NCBI GenBank assembly: GCA_943735955.1
Contig: OX030970.1
Span: 6,195,624 to 6,259,623 of the forward strand
Length of the DNA stretch: 64,000 bases
Source of the DNA: Piscicola geometra
Lineage: Eukaryota > Annelida > Clitellata > Hirudinida > Piscicolidae
Direction: 5' to 3'
Part shown: piece after piece, positions 30,311-43,200 of the stretch
Position numbering within the stretch: position 1 is the stretch's first letter
How the letters are laid out: each line of letters opens with the position of its first letter
Position numbers and translations under genes: made by a program
The notes under the pieces: generated by a model
The model's database searches: none
Told to the model about the DNA's origin: nothing
What the model saw: the letters and a program-made list of their open reading frames with translations, nothing else

Positions 30311-31196
30311 AACCTTATTAGTAAAGGCATTTAAATAGTTTTATGATCTTTGTTTGGCACGTTAAGACGGTTATTCATTTGAAAGTTTTTGAAGGTTTGC
30401 TCTTGAATTTTATATAATAATTAAAAATTTTATAGTTTTATATATTAATCATTTGAACAAAGAATTTGCACATTCGGGTTCATCAAATTATATTTGTACA
30501 GATAAATTTTCCAATAAACTAAAATTTTATTATTAAAGTTCAATTAAAAATTAAACTTCGGGGTGTAGATAAAATCATGTTATTTTTTATATCTCATTTT
30601 ATTAAAAGACAAAAGGCAAAAGGTGAAACGGCGAAAATTAATGGGGCTAAAAAGCAAAAATAGAGCGCAAAATTTGGGGAAGTTTCCTAATACTAGGTAG
30701 TTGCACGGATTTTTTATTTTAACTTTTGGGAAATTAAATTATTATTTTTTGAAAAAAAAGTTTAAAACGTGAAAAAATATACCAAATATATTAGAAAGCG
30801 ATTATTAATAATGAAGATAGAGACAATTAAAAGTTGAAATTTGCTTGGGTAGTTTAACATTGTATAAGGCAAAAAAAGTGTGATGCGTTCTTATACGAGT
30901 GTGTGGTTTGTATTTAAATAATTCACACTTCATTTGTAGGCTAATACTAACTAACTCTAAATATTTTCCTCGTTTCGCATTTCGCCCTCTTGATGTTATG
31001 ACATATATGTTTATGTATTATGACGTAGCAGTTACGTGAATAATCACTGTAAACACTTCGATTTTCGCTATTTGCTGTGAGCATTCACTGAAATGTTAAC
31101 TTTTTTACAATTTTCCGTTACTTTTCACATACGTATTTTGCTATTTTTTGTGAATACTTATGATTTTTACCCTAATTGCCAACCCTAAATTTAACT
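30311..31196. other. AT-rich intergenic DNA, nothing recognised
   Basis: I see no coding region or RNA gene. Short aaccctaa motifs near 31180-31215 are too few to be telomeric. Confidence 0.45.
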
Positions 31197-31517
31197 TTAA
31201 AATAACCCTAATTTTGACAATTTTCTTATAGTCCCACCTCTAATTACCCATTCTTGACCTCCTTCCATTCCTGTGTTACCAAGCAGTTTCACAACTTTAG
31301 ATTTCTCCTCATTCAGTTTCATTCCATATTCCTCTAACACCTTCAGTACATCCTCTAACACTATCTTCATATTATCTTCATTTCCCGCCGTCACTAGGAT
31401 GTCGTCAGCATAAAGCATTCCTCCAAACCTCCACTCTTTCCTACTATCCTCCCTACCCATTCGATTATGTGCTTTCATCACTACCCCAGCTCGCTGGTTA
31501 TCCAGAACTGCTATCAC
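31197..31517 (-). pseudogene. LINE reverse transcriptase fragment (YADD box)
   Basis: A 106-codon frame contains WRFGGMLYADDILVTAGNED followed by MKLNEEKSKVVKLLG. This is the catalytic YADD block and the following 'G..LN..KSKV' motif of non-LTR reverse transcriptases. The flanking domains are absent. It lies about 95 bp upstream of the tektin start codon. Confidence 0.82.
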
Positions 31518-31610
31518 ATCCCTTGTTTATAAATCTATCTCTAAATACTCTTTCTTCTATTAATCTCTCTCTCTCTCCATACTCTCCCCTCCACTGCACA
31601 TCTCTCCCAG
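31518..31610 (+). promoter_or_regulatory. 5' flank / 5' UTR of the tektin-2 gene
   Basis: A pyrimidine-rich (ctct)n-like tract (31559-31588) and 'cacatctctcccag' lie directly before the ATG at 31611. No TATA box is evident. The AG just before the ATG (31609-31610), after a pyrimidine tract, could itself be a 3' splice site of a non-coding first exon. Confidence 0.4.
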
Positions 31611-31699
31611 ATGAGTTTTCAGAAGAGAGCACCTCGCTACTCCATCAACGACTGGTTCAGCAGGTCCTACTCCAACTGGAAAAACTCCGAAAAGACCAG
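31611..31699 (+). CDS. TEKT2: Tektin-2 exon 1
   Basis: Encodes 29 residues starting MSFQKRAPRYSINDWFSRSY and two bases of the next codon. The donor is gttagt. The start 'Y..-DW...SY' aligns with the N-terminus of tektin-2, a coiled-coil filament protein of the doublet microtubules of cilia and sperm flagella. Spacing from SY in this exon to the conserved LRNE in exon 2 equals that of vertebrate tektin-2 (28 positions, compared from memory). This ATG is the first in frame and directly follows a pyrimidine-rich leader. Confidence 0.85.
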
Positions 31700-32584
31700 G
31701 TTAGTCGAGGCATTTGTGTTTCTTCAATCATCCATTCTCTACCCACTAATCTGCTTGTCTTGTAAATTCATCCATTCATTCACTCATTCATCCATCCATC
31801 AATCTATTCATCTATTTCTTCATCTACTCATCAATGAATCTCTTCACAAACAAACTAACATCATCTAACCATCCACTTATGTAAACCAACCCATCATCAT
31901 CTAACCATCCACTAATGTCATAATAATAAAATTAATCATCAGAACTAATAAAATCATCATTATCACACAAAAATAACTATCATTACCTCCAGTACCATAA
32001 TCTCCACTATCATTTTGATCATCATCTTGATCATCATCTTGATCATCATTTTGATCATCATCTTGATCATCATCTTGATCATCATCTTGATCATCATCTT
32101 GATCATCATCTTGATCATCATCTTGATCATCATCTTGATCATCATCTTGATCATCATCTTGATCATCATCTTGATCATCATCTTGATCATCATCTTGATC
32201 ATCATCTTGATCATCATCTTGATCATCATCTTGATCATCATCTTGATCATCATCTTGATCATCATCTTGATCATCATCTTGATCATCATCTTGATCATCA
32301 TCTTGATCATCATCTTGATCATCATCTTGATCATCATCTTGATCATCATCTTGATCATCATCTTGATCATCATCTTGATCATCATCTTGATCATCATCTT
32401 GATCATCATCTTGATCATCATCTTGATCATCATCTTGATCATCATCTTGATCATCATCTTGATCATCATCTTGATCATCATCTTGATCATCATCTTGATC
32501 ATCATCTTGATCATCATCTTGATCATCATCTTGATCATCATCTTGATCATCATCTTGATCATCATCATCCAAACGACGCGACAG
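31700..32584 (+). other. Tektin-2 intron 1, largely a 12-bp repeat array
   Basis: An 885-bp intron. The first part has several 'cattcattca/catcca' runs. From 32017 to 32569 it is the 12-bp array, which ends 15 bp before the acceptor. Confidence 0.8.
32017..32569. repeat. 12-bp minisatellite (gatcatcatctt), 45 copies plus partial
   Basis: Near-perfect head-to-tail units, with one substitution near 32048. Because 12 is a multiple of 3, both strands are open (Ile/Leu-rich plus, Asp/Gln-rich minus). Those frames are artefacts. Each unit includes GATC and tgatca, so the array is a ladder of short palindromes. Confidence 0.98.
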
Positions 32585-32690
32585 ACTAGCAGGCAGAGAG
32601 GTGGCGGAGGAGAGCAAGTACTTGCGCAACGAGGCAGACAACAGGAGCAAGTGGCAGCAGCAGGACTCGAACGGACGTCTGAGCGACTTG
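32585..32690 (+). CDS. TEKT2: Tektin-2 exon 2
   Basis: The acceptor gcgacag (AG at 32583-32584) supplies one base that completes the split codon of exon 1. The exon ends in phase 0 at a gtgcgt donor. It reads EVAEESKYLRNEADNRSKW, then QQDSNGRLSDL. 'A..LRNE..N...W......RL' is a hallmark of the tektin head region. A second in-phase acceptor 12 bp later (aggcag|a) would delete four residues. The first keeps the family's spacing. Confidence 0.88.
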
Positions 32691-32767
32691 GTGCGTCCTC
32701 CTTCGATCCTTTGCTTGCTTCATGCACTGAGCGATTGCACCACGCCTGATGATTGCTTGCTTGATAG
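32691..32767 (+). other. Tektin-2 intron 2
   Basis: A 77-bp intron, gtgcgt to ttgatag. The only compact intron free of obvious tandem repeat. Confidence 0.78.
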
Positions 32768-32826
32768 GTGGAACGGACAAGGGTGATAAAAGAAAGTATT
32801 GAAGAAGCAGTAAGAAGACTGGATGA
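32768..32826 (+). CDS. TEKT2: Tektin-2 exon 3
   Basis: A 59-bp exon reading VERTRVIKESIEEAVRRLD plus two bases of the next codon, bounded by ttgatag and a perfect gtgagt donor. It is too small to be seen as an ORF. With exon 2 it gives RLSDLVERTRVIKES, where the Lys-Glu falls at the same position as 'WKE' after 'RL.ERI' in tektin-2. This corresponds to the first coiled-coil segment of the rod. Confidence 0.82.
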
Positions 32827-32924
32827 GTGAGTCATTTGGTGGTTTTGGGGATGACGGTGATGATAATGATGATTTTGATAGTGATGATAATGGTACTGGT
32901 GACGTTGATAATGATGGTTTTCAG
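32827..32924 (+). other. Tektin-2 intron 3, GAT-rich
   Basis: A 98-bp intron, mostly imperfect GAT/GATGAT triplets (gatgacggtgatgataatga), with the acceptor gttttcag. Confidence 0.78.
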
Positions 32925-32988
32925 TGAGGTGAACAAGATGGGAGTCAGCAAGGACATAACAGAGAAGTTGCAGACGTTTTTTTATGAG
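32925..32988 (+). CDS. TEKT2: Tektin-2 exon 4
   Basis: A 64-bp exon after ggttttcag. One base completes an Asp codon, then EVNKMGVSKDITEKLQTFFY and a final Glu, ending at gtgctt. It is phase-compatible on both sides. Together with exons 3 and 5, the distance from LD to the RE dipeptide of 'WREGRRE' is 38 positions, equal to vertebrate tektin-2 (compared from memory). Confidence 0.8.
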
Positions 32989-33202
32989 GTGCTTTCTGTT
33001 CATTAACAACTCCTTTAACTGGAGTGGCATGTAATCAACCTCTAATCACCCTCTAATCACCCTATAATCACTTTCGAATTTGTCATTAGCCATTATGCTT
33101 AATCACTAACCACTCTCTCATTAACCCTCCAATCTCTCATTAACCATTATCTCTAATCACCCTCTAATCACTAACCTCTAATTACCCTCTAATTCCACGC
33201 AG
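32989..33202 (+). other. Tektin-2 intron 4, imperfect ctctaatcacc repeats
   Basis: A 214-bp intron dominated by degenerate 11-13-bp units (ctctaatcacc, tctcattaacc). The acceptor is ccacgcag. Confidence 0.75.
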
Positions 33203-33301
33203 AGGAGCAAGGTGAACACAGAAAACCTGGTGTGGAGGGAGGGGAGGAGGGAGATTGACTTGGTGGTCGATGAGGTGGAAGAGGAGTTGCATAAAGAAAA
33301 G
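33203..33301 (+). CDS. TEKT2: Tektin-2 exon 5
   Basis: A 99-bp exon, phase 0 to phase 0, reading RSKVNTENLVWREGRREIDL then VVDEVEEELHKEK. 'L..RE.RR.ID.V.D.VE.EL.KE' is a diagnostic tektin block and the most convincing match in the gene. The donor is gtggaa. Confidence 0.9.
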
Positions 33302-34061
<760 letters not shown>

Positions 34062-34273
34062 GTGTGGTGGGCATTGCTGTGGTGGTGGTGGTGGCTGCTC
34101 TAATGGTGGTGAATAGTGGGGTGTGGATTGGTGGGGTGTTATGATATTAATGCGTTTTGATTAGCAAAAAGAATAGTAGTATATTATTTTGAATAATAGT
34201 AGTATTATTAGTAAATTATTTTAAATAATAGTAGTATTATTAGTAAATTAATTAGAAATAGAAATCATGAATT
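34062..34273 (+). other. Start of tektin-2 intron 6, AT-rich lead-in to the satellite
   Basis: A GTGTGG donor and a (GTG)n-like stretch (34062-34118), then AT-rich DNA with two copies of 'taatagtagtattattagtaaatta' type sequence (34187-34250). No exon is seen before the satellite begins. Confidence 0.7.
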
Positions 34274-37200
34274 TGGGGAGAAGTTTAGATAGGGAGAAGT
34301 TGCGATGGGGAGATGTTGAGATGGGGAGATGTTGAGATGGGGAGATGTTGAGATGGGGAGATGTTGAGATGGGGAGATATTGAGATGGGGAGATATTGAG
34401 ATGGGAAGTGGATGAGATGGGGAGATGTTGAGATGGGGAGATGTTGAGATGGGGAGATATTGAGATGGGGAGATGTTGAGATGGGGAGATATTGAGATGG
34501 GAAGAGGATGAGATGGGGAGATGTTGAGATGGAGAGATGTTGAGATGGGGAGATGTTGAGATGGGGAGATATTGAGATGGGAAGAGGATGAGATGGGAAG
34601 ATGTTGAGATGGGGAGATGTTGAGATGGGGAGATATTGAGATGGGAAGAGGATGAGATGGAGGAGATGTTGAGATGGAGAGATGTTGAGATGGGGAGATG
34701 TTGAGATGGGAAGATATTGAGATGGGGAGATGTTGCGATGGGGAGATGTTGAGATGGGGAGATGTTGAGATGGGGAGATGTTGAGATGGGGAGATGTAGC
34801 GATGGGGAGATGTTGAGATGGGGAGATGTTGAGATAGGGAGATATTGAGATGGGAAGAGGATGAGATGGGGAGATGTTGAGATGGGAAGAGTTGAGATGG
34901 GGAGATGTTGAGATGGAAAGATGTTGAGATGGGGAGAATTGAGATGGGGAGATTTTGAGATGGGGAGAGAATGAGATGGGGAGAGGTTGCGATAGAAAAG
35001 GGTTTAGATGTTGTGATGGAGAGATGTTGAGATGGGGAGATGTTGAGATGGGGAGATGTTGAGATGGGGAGATATTGAGATGGGAAGAGGATGAGATGGG
35101 GAGATGTTGAGATAGAGAGATGTTGAGATGGGGAGATGTTGAGATGGGAAGATATTGAGATGGGGAGATGTTGCGATGGGGAGATGTTGAGATGGGGAGA
35201 TGTTGAGATGGGAAGATGTTGAGATGAGGAGATGTAGTGATGGGGAGATGTTGAGATGGGGAGATGTTGAGATAGGGAGATATTGAGATGGGAAGAGGAT
35301 GAGATGGGAAGATGTTGAGATGGGAAGAGTTGAGATGGGGAGATGTTGAGATGGAAAGATGTTGAGATGGGGAGAATTGAGATGGGGAGATTTTGAGATG
35401 GGGAGAGAATGAGATGGGGAGAGGTTGCGATAGAAAAGGGTTTAGATGTTGTGATGGGGAGATGTTGAGATGGGGAGATGTTGAGATGGGGAGATGTTGA
35501 GATGGGGAGATGTTGAGATGGGGAGATATTGAGATGGGGAGATATTGAGATGGGAAGTGGATGAGATGGGGAGATGTTGAGATGGGGAGATGTTGAGATG
35601 GGGAGATATTGAGATGGGGAGATGTTGAGATGGGGAGATATTGAGATGGGAAGAGGATGAGATGGGGAGATGTTGAGATGGAGAGATGTTGAGATGGGGA
35701 GATGTTGAGATGGGGAGATATTGAGATGGGAAGAGGATGAGATGGGAAGATGTTGAGATGGGGAGATGTTGAGATGGGGAGATATTGAGATGGGAAGAGG
35801 ATGAGATGGAGGAGATGTTGAGATGGAGAGATGGGGAGATGTTGAGATGGGAAGATATTGAGATGGGGAGATGTTGCGATGGGGAGATGTTGAGATGGGG
35901 AGATGTTGAGATGGGGAGATGTTGAGATGGGGAGATGTAGCGATGGGGAGATGTTGAGATGGGGAGATGTTGAGATAGGGAGATATTGAGATGGGAAGAG
36001 GATGAGATGGGGAGATGTTGAGATGGGAAGAGTTGAGATGGGGAGATGTTGAGATGGAAAGATGTTGAGATGGGGAGAATTGAGATGGGGAGATTTTGAG
36101 ATGGGGAGAGAATGAGATGGGGAGAGGTTGCGATAGAAAAGGGTTTAGATGTTGTGATGGAGAGATGTTGAGATGGGGAGATGTTGAGATGGGGAGATGT
36201 TGAGATGGGGAGATATTGAGATGGGAAGAGGATGAGATGGGGAGATGTTGAGATAGAGAGATGTTGAGATGGGGAGATGTTGAGATAGGAAGATATTGAG
36301 ATGGGGAGATGTTGCGATGGGGAGATGTTGAGATGGGGAGATGTTGAGATGGGGAGATGTTGAGATGAGGAGATGTAGTGATGGGGAGATGTTGAGATGG
36401 GGAGATGTTGAGATAGGGAGATATTGAGATGGGAAGAGGATGAGATGGGAAGATGTTGAGATGGGGAGAATTGAGATGGGGAGATTTTGAGATGGGGAGA
36501 GAATGAGATGGGGAGAGGTTGCGATAGAAAAGGGTTTAGATGTTGTGATGGAGAGATGTTGAGATGGGGAGATGTTGAGATGAGGAGATGTTGAGATGGG
36601 GAGATGTTGAGATGGGGAGATGTTGAGATGGGGAGATATTGAGATGGGAAGAGGATGAGATGGGGAGATGTTGAGATGGAGAGATGTTGAGATGGGAAGA
36701 TGTTGAGATGGGAAGATATTGAGATGGGGAGATGTTGCGATGGGGAGATGTTGAGATGGGAAGATATTGAGATGGGAAGATATTGAGATGGGAAGAGGAT
36801 GAGATGGGGAGATGTTGAGATGGGAAGAGTTGAGATGGGGAGATGTTGAGATGGAAAGATGTTGAGATGGGGAGAATTGAGATGGGGAGATTTTGAGATG
36901 GGGAGATGTTGAGATGGGGAGATATTGAGATGGGAAGAGGATGAGATGGGGAGATGTTGAGATAGAGAGATGTTGAGATGGGGAGATGTTGAGATAGAGA
37001 GATGTTGAGATGGGGAGATGTTGAGATGGGAAGATATTGAGATGGGGAGATGTTGCGATGGGGAGATGTTGAGATGGGGAGATGTTGAGATGGGGAGATG
37101 TTGAGATGAGGAGATGTTGAGATGGGGAGATGTTGAGATGGGGAGAATTGAGATGGGGAGATTTTGAGATGGGGAGAGAATGAGATGGGGAGAGGTTGCG

Positions 37201-40200
37201 ATAGAAAAGGGTTTAGATGTTGTGATGGAGAGATGTTGAGATGGGGAGATGTTGAGATGGGGAGATGTTGAGATGGGAAGAGTTGAGATGGGGAGATGTT
37301 GAGATGGAAAGATGTTGAGATGGGGAGAATTGAGATGGGGAGATTTTGAGATGGGGAGAGAATGAGATGGGGAGAGGTTGCGATAGAAAAGGGTTTAGAT
37401 GTTGTGATGGAGAGATGTTGAGATGGGGAGATGTTGAGATGGGGAGATGTTGAGATGGGGAGATGTTGAGATGGGGAGATATTGAGATGGGAAGAGGATG
37501 AGATGGGGAGATGTTGAGATAGAGAGATGTTGAGATGGGGAGATGTTGAGATGGGGAGATGTTGCGATGGGGAGATGTTGAGATGGGGAGATGTTGAGAT
37601 GGGGAGATGTTGAGATGAGGAGATGTAGCAATGGGGAGATGTTGAGATGGGGAGATGTTGAGATAGGGAGATATGGAGATGGGAAGAGGATGAGATGGGA
37701 AGATGTTGAGATGGGAAGATGTTGAGATGGGAAGAGTTGAGATGGGGAGATTTTGAGATGGGGAGAAAATGAGATGGGGAGAGGTTGCGATAGAAAAGGG
37801 TTTAGATGTTGTGATGGAGAGATGTTGAGATGGGGAGATGTTGAGATGAGGAGATGTTGAGATGGGGAGATGTTGAGATGGGAAGAGGATGAGATGGGGA
37901 GATGTTGAGATGGAGAGATGTTGAGATGGGGAGATGTTGAGATGGGGAGATGTTGAGATAGGGAGATGTTGAGATGGGGAGATATTGAGATGGGGAGATA
38001 TTGAGATGGGGAGATATTGAGATGGGAAGATGTTGAGATGGGGAGATATTGAGATGGGAAAAGGATGAGATGGGGAGATGTTGAGATAGGGAGATGTTGA
38101 GATGGGGAGATATTGAGATGGGAAGAGGATGAGATGGGGAGATGTTGAGATGGAGAGATGTTGAGATGGGGAGATGTTGCGATGGGGAGATGTTGAGATG
38201 GGGAGATGTTGAGATGGGGAGATATTGAGATGGGAAGAGGATGAGATGGGGAGATGTTGAGATGGGGAGATGTTGAGATGGGGAGATATTGAGATGGGAA
38301 GAGGATGAGATGGGGAGATGTTGAGATGGAGAGATGTTGAGATGGGGAGATGTTGAGATGGGGAGATGTTGAGATAGGAAGATATTGAGATGGGAAGAGG
38401 ATGAGATGGGGAGATGTTGAGATGGGAAGAGTTGAGATGGGGAGATGTTGAGATGGAAAGATGTTGAGATGGGGAGAATTGAGATGGGGAGATTTTGAGA
38501 TGGGGAAAGAATGAGATGGGGAGAGGTTGCGATAGAAAAGGGTTTAGATGTTGTGATGGAGAGATGTTGAGATGGTGAGATGTTAAGATGGGGAGATGTT
38601 GAGATGGGGAGATATTGAGATGGGAAGAGGATGAGATGGGGAGATGTTGAGATAGAGAGATGTTGAGATGGGGAGATGTTAAGATGGGAAGATATTGAGA
38701 TGGGGATATGTTGCGATAGGGAGATGTTGAGATGGGGAGATGTTGAGATAGGGAGATGTTGAGATGAGGAGATGTAGCGATGGGGAGATGTTGAGATGGG
38801 GAGATGTTGAGATAGGGAGATATTGAGATGGGAAGAGGATGAGATGGGAAGATGTTGAGATGGGAAGAGTTGAGATGGGGAGATGTTGAGATGGAAAGAT
38901 GTAGAGATGGGGAGAATTGAGATGGGGAGATTTTGAGATGGGGAGAGAATGAGATGGGGAGAGGTAGCGATAGAAAAGGGTTTAGATGTTGTGATGGAGA
39001 GATGTTGAGATGGGGAGATGTTGAGATGAGGAGATGTTGAGATGGGGAGATGTTGAGATGGGGAGAATTGAGATGGGGAGATTTTGAGATGGGGAGAGAA
39101 TGAGATGGGGAGAGGTTGCGATAGAAAAGGGTTTAGATGTTGTGATGGAGAGATGTTGAGATGGGGAGATGTTGAGATGGGAAGAGGATGAGATGGGGAG
39201 ATGTTGAGATGGAGAGATGTTGAGATGGGGAGATGTTGAGATGGGGAGATGTTGAGATGGGGAGATGTTGAGATGGGGAGATGTTGAGATGGGAAAAGGA
39301 TGAGATGGGGAGATGTTGAGATAGGGAGATGTTGAGATGGGGAGATATTGAGATGGGAAGAGGATGAGATGGGGAGATGTTGAGATGGAGAGATGTTGAG
39401 ATGGGGAGATGTTGCGATGGGGAGATGTTGAGATGGGGAGATGTTGAGATGGGGAGATATTGAGATGGGAAGAGGATGAGATGGGGAGATGTTGAGATGG
39501 GGAGATGTTGAGATGGGGAGATATTGAGATGGGAAGAGGATGAGATGGGGAGATGTTGAGATGGAGAGATGTTGAGATGGGGAGATGTTGAGATGGGGAG
39601 ATGTTGAGATAGGAAGATATTGAGATGGGAAGAGGATGAGATGGGGAGATGTTGAGATGGGAAGAGTTGAGATGGGGAGATGTTGAGATGGGGAGATGTT
39701 GAGATGGGGAGATTTTGAGATGGGGAAAGAATGAGATGGGGAGAGGTTGCGATAGAAAAGGGTTTAGATGTTGTGATGGAGAGATGTTGAGATGGTGAGA
39801 TGTTGAGATGGGGAGATGTTGAGATGGGGAGATATTGAGATGGGAAGAGGATGAGATGGGGAGATGTTGAGATAGAGAGATGTTGAGATGGGGAGATGTT
39901 AAGATGGGAAGATATTGAGATGGGGAGATGTTGCGATAGGGAGATGTTGAGATGGGGAGATGTTGAGATAGGGAGATGTTGAGATGAGGAGATGTAGCGA
40001 TGGGGAGATGTTGAGATGGGGAGATGTTGAGATAGGGAGATATTGAGATGGGAAGAGGATGAGATGGGAAGATGTTGAGATGGGAAGAGGATGAGATGGG
40101 GAGATGTTGAGATGGAGAGATGTTGAGATGGGGAGATGTTGAGATGGGGAGATGTTGAGATGGGGAGATGTTGAGATGGGGAGATATTGAGATGGGGAGA

Positions 40201-43200
40201 TATTGAGATGGGGAGATATTGAGATGGGAAGATGTTGAGATGGGGAGATATTGAGATGGGAAAAAGATGAGATGGGGAGATGTTGAGATAGGGAGATGTT
40301 GAGATGGGGAGATATTGAGATGGGAAGAGGATGAGATAGGGAGATGTTGAGATGGGGAGATGTTGAGATGGGGAGATATTGAGATGGGAAGAGGATGAGA
40401 TGGGGAGATGTTGAGATGGAGAGATGTTGAGATGGGGAGATGTTGCGATGGGGAGATGTTGAGATGGGGAGATGTTGAGATGGGGAGATATTGAGATGGG
40501 AAGAGGATGAGATGGGGAGATGTTGAGATGGGGAGATGTTGAGATGGGGAGATATTGAGATGGGAAGAGGATGAGATGGGGAGATGTTGAGATGGAGAGA
40601 TGTTGAGATGGGGAGATGTTGAGATGGGGAGATGTTGAGATAGGAAGATATTGAGATGGGAAGAGGATGAGATGGGGAGATGTTGAGATGGGAAGAGTTG
40701 AGATGGGGAGATGTTGAGATGGAAAGATGTTGAGATGGGGAGAATTGAGATGGGGAGATTTTGAGATGGGGAAAGAATGAGATGGGGAGAGGTTGCGATA
40801 GAAAAGGGTTTAGATGTTGTGATGGAGAGATGTTGAGATGGTGAGATGTTGAGATGGGGAGATGTTGAGATGGGGAGATATTGAGATGGGAAGAGGATGA
40901 GATGGGGAGATGTTGAGATAGAGAGATGTTGAGATGGGGAGATGTTAAGATGGGAAGATATTGAGATGGGGAGATGTTGCGATAGGGAGATGTTGAGATG
41001 GGGAGATGTTGAGATTGGGAGATGTTGAGATGAGGAGATGTAGCGATGGGGAGATGTTGAGATGGGGAGATGTTGAGATGGGGAGAATTGAGATGGGGAG
41101 ATTTTGAGATGGGGAGAGAATGAGATGGGGAGAGGTTGCGATAGAAAAGGGTTTAGATGTTGTGATGGAGAGATGTTGAGATGGGGAGATGTTGAGATGG
41201 GGAGATGTTGAGATGGGAAGAGTTGAGATGGGGAGATGTTGAGATGGAAAGATGTTGAGATGGGGAGAATTGAGATGGGGAGATTTTGAGATGGGGAGAG
41301 AATGAGATGGGGAGAGGTTGCGATAGAAAAGGGTTTAGATGTTGTGATGGAGAGATGTTGAGATGGGGAGATGTTGAGATGGGGAGATGTTGAGATGGGG
41401 AGATGTTGAGATGGGGAGATATTGAGATGGGAAGAGGATGAGATGGGGAGATGTTGAGATAGAGAGATGTTGAGATGGGGAGATGTTGAGATGGGGAGAT
41501 GTTGCGATGGGGAGATGTTGAGATGGGGAGATGTTGAGATGGGGAGATGTTGAGATGAGGAGATGTAGCAATGGGGAGATGTTGAGATGGGGAGATGTTG
41601 AGATAGGGAGATATGGAGATGGGAAGAGGATGAGATGGGAAGATGTTGAGATGGGAAGATGTTGAGATGGGAAGAGTTGAGATGGGGAGATTTTGAGATG
41701 GGGAGAAAATGAGATGGGGAGAGGTTGCGATAGAAAAGGGTTTAGATGTTGTGATGGAGAGATGTTGAGATGGGGAGATGTTGAGATGAGGAGATGTTGA
41801 GATGGGGAGATGTTGAGATGGGAAGAGGATGAGATGGGGAGATGTTGAGATGGAGAGATGTTGAGATGGGGAGATGTTGAGATGGGGAGATGTTGAGATA
41901 GGGAGATGTTGAGATGGGGAGATATTGAGATGGGGAGATATTGAGATGGGGAGATATTGAGATGGGAAGATGTTGAGATGGGGAGATATTGAGATGGGAA
42001 AAGGATGAGATGGGGAGATGTTGAGATAGGGAGATGTTGAGATGGGGAGATATTGAGATGGGAAGAGGATGAGATGGGGAGATGTTGAGATGGAGAGATG
42101 TTGAGATGGGGAGATGTTGCGATGGGGAGATGTTGAGATGGGGAGATGTTGAGATGGGGAGATATTGAGATGGGAAGAGGATGAGATGGGGAGATGTTGA
42201 GATGGGGAGATGTTGAGATGGGGAGATATTGAGATGGGAAGAGGATGAGATGGGGAGATGTTGAGATGGAGAGATGTTGAGATGGGGAGATGTTGAGATG
42301 GGGAGATGTTGAGATAGGAAGATATTGAGATGGGAAGAGGATGAGATGGGGAGATGTTGAGATGGGAAGAGTTGAGATGGGGAGATGTTGAGATGGAAAG
42401 ATGTTGAGATGGGGAGAATTGAGATGGGGAGATTTTGAGATGGGGAAAGAATGAGATGGGGAGAGGTTGCGATAGAAAAGGGTTTAGATGTTGTGATGGA
42501 GAGATGTTGAGATGGTGAGATGTTAAGATGGGGAGATGTTGAGATGGGGAGATATTGAGATGGGAAGAGGATGAGATGGGGAGATGTTGAGATAGAGAGA
42601 TGTTGAGATGGGGAGATGTTAAGATGGGAAGATATTGAGATGGGGATATGTTGCGATAGGGAGATGTTGAGATGGGGAGATGTTGAGATAGGGAGATGTT
42701 GAGATGAGGAGATGTAGCGATGGGGAGATGTTGAGATGGGGAGATGTTGAGATAGGGAGATATTGAGATGGGAAGAGGATGAGATGGGAAGATGTTGAGA
42801 TGGGAAGAGTTGAGATGGGGAGATGTTGAGATGGAAAGATGTAGAGATGGGGAGAATTGAGATGGGGAGATTTTGAGATGGGGAGAGAATGAGATGGGGA
42901 GAGGTAGCGATAGAAAAGGGTTTAGATGTTGTGATGGAGAGATGTTGAGATGGGGAGATGTTGAGATGAGGAGATGTTGAGATGGGGAGATGTTGAGATG
43001 GGGAGAATTGAGATGGGGAGATTTTGAGATGGGGAGAGAATGAGATGGGGAGAGGTTGCGATAGAAAAGGGTTTAGATGTTGTGATGGAGAGATGTTGAG
43101 ATGGGGAGATGTTGAGATGGGAAGAGGATGAGATGGGGAGATGTTGAGATGGAGAGATGTTGAGATGGGGAGATGTTGAGATGGGGAGATGTTGAGATGG

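Noticed and set aside
31901..33030. Asp/Gln-rich and Ile/Met/Lys-rich frames
   Set aside because: Shadows of the 12-bp array in tektin intron 1.
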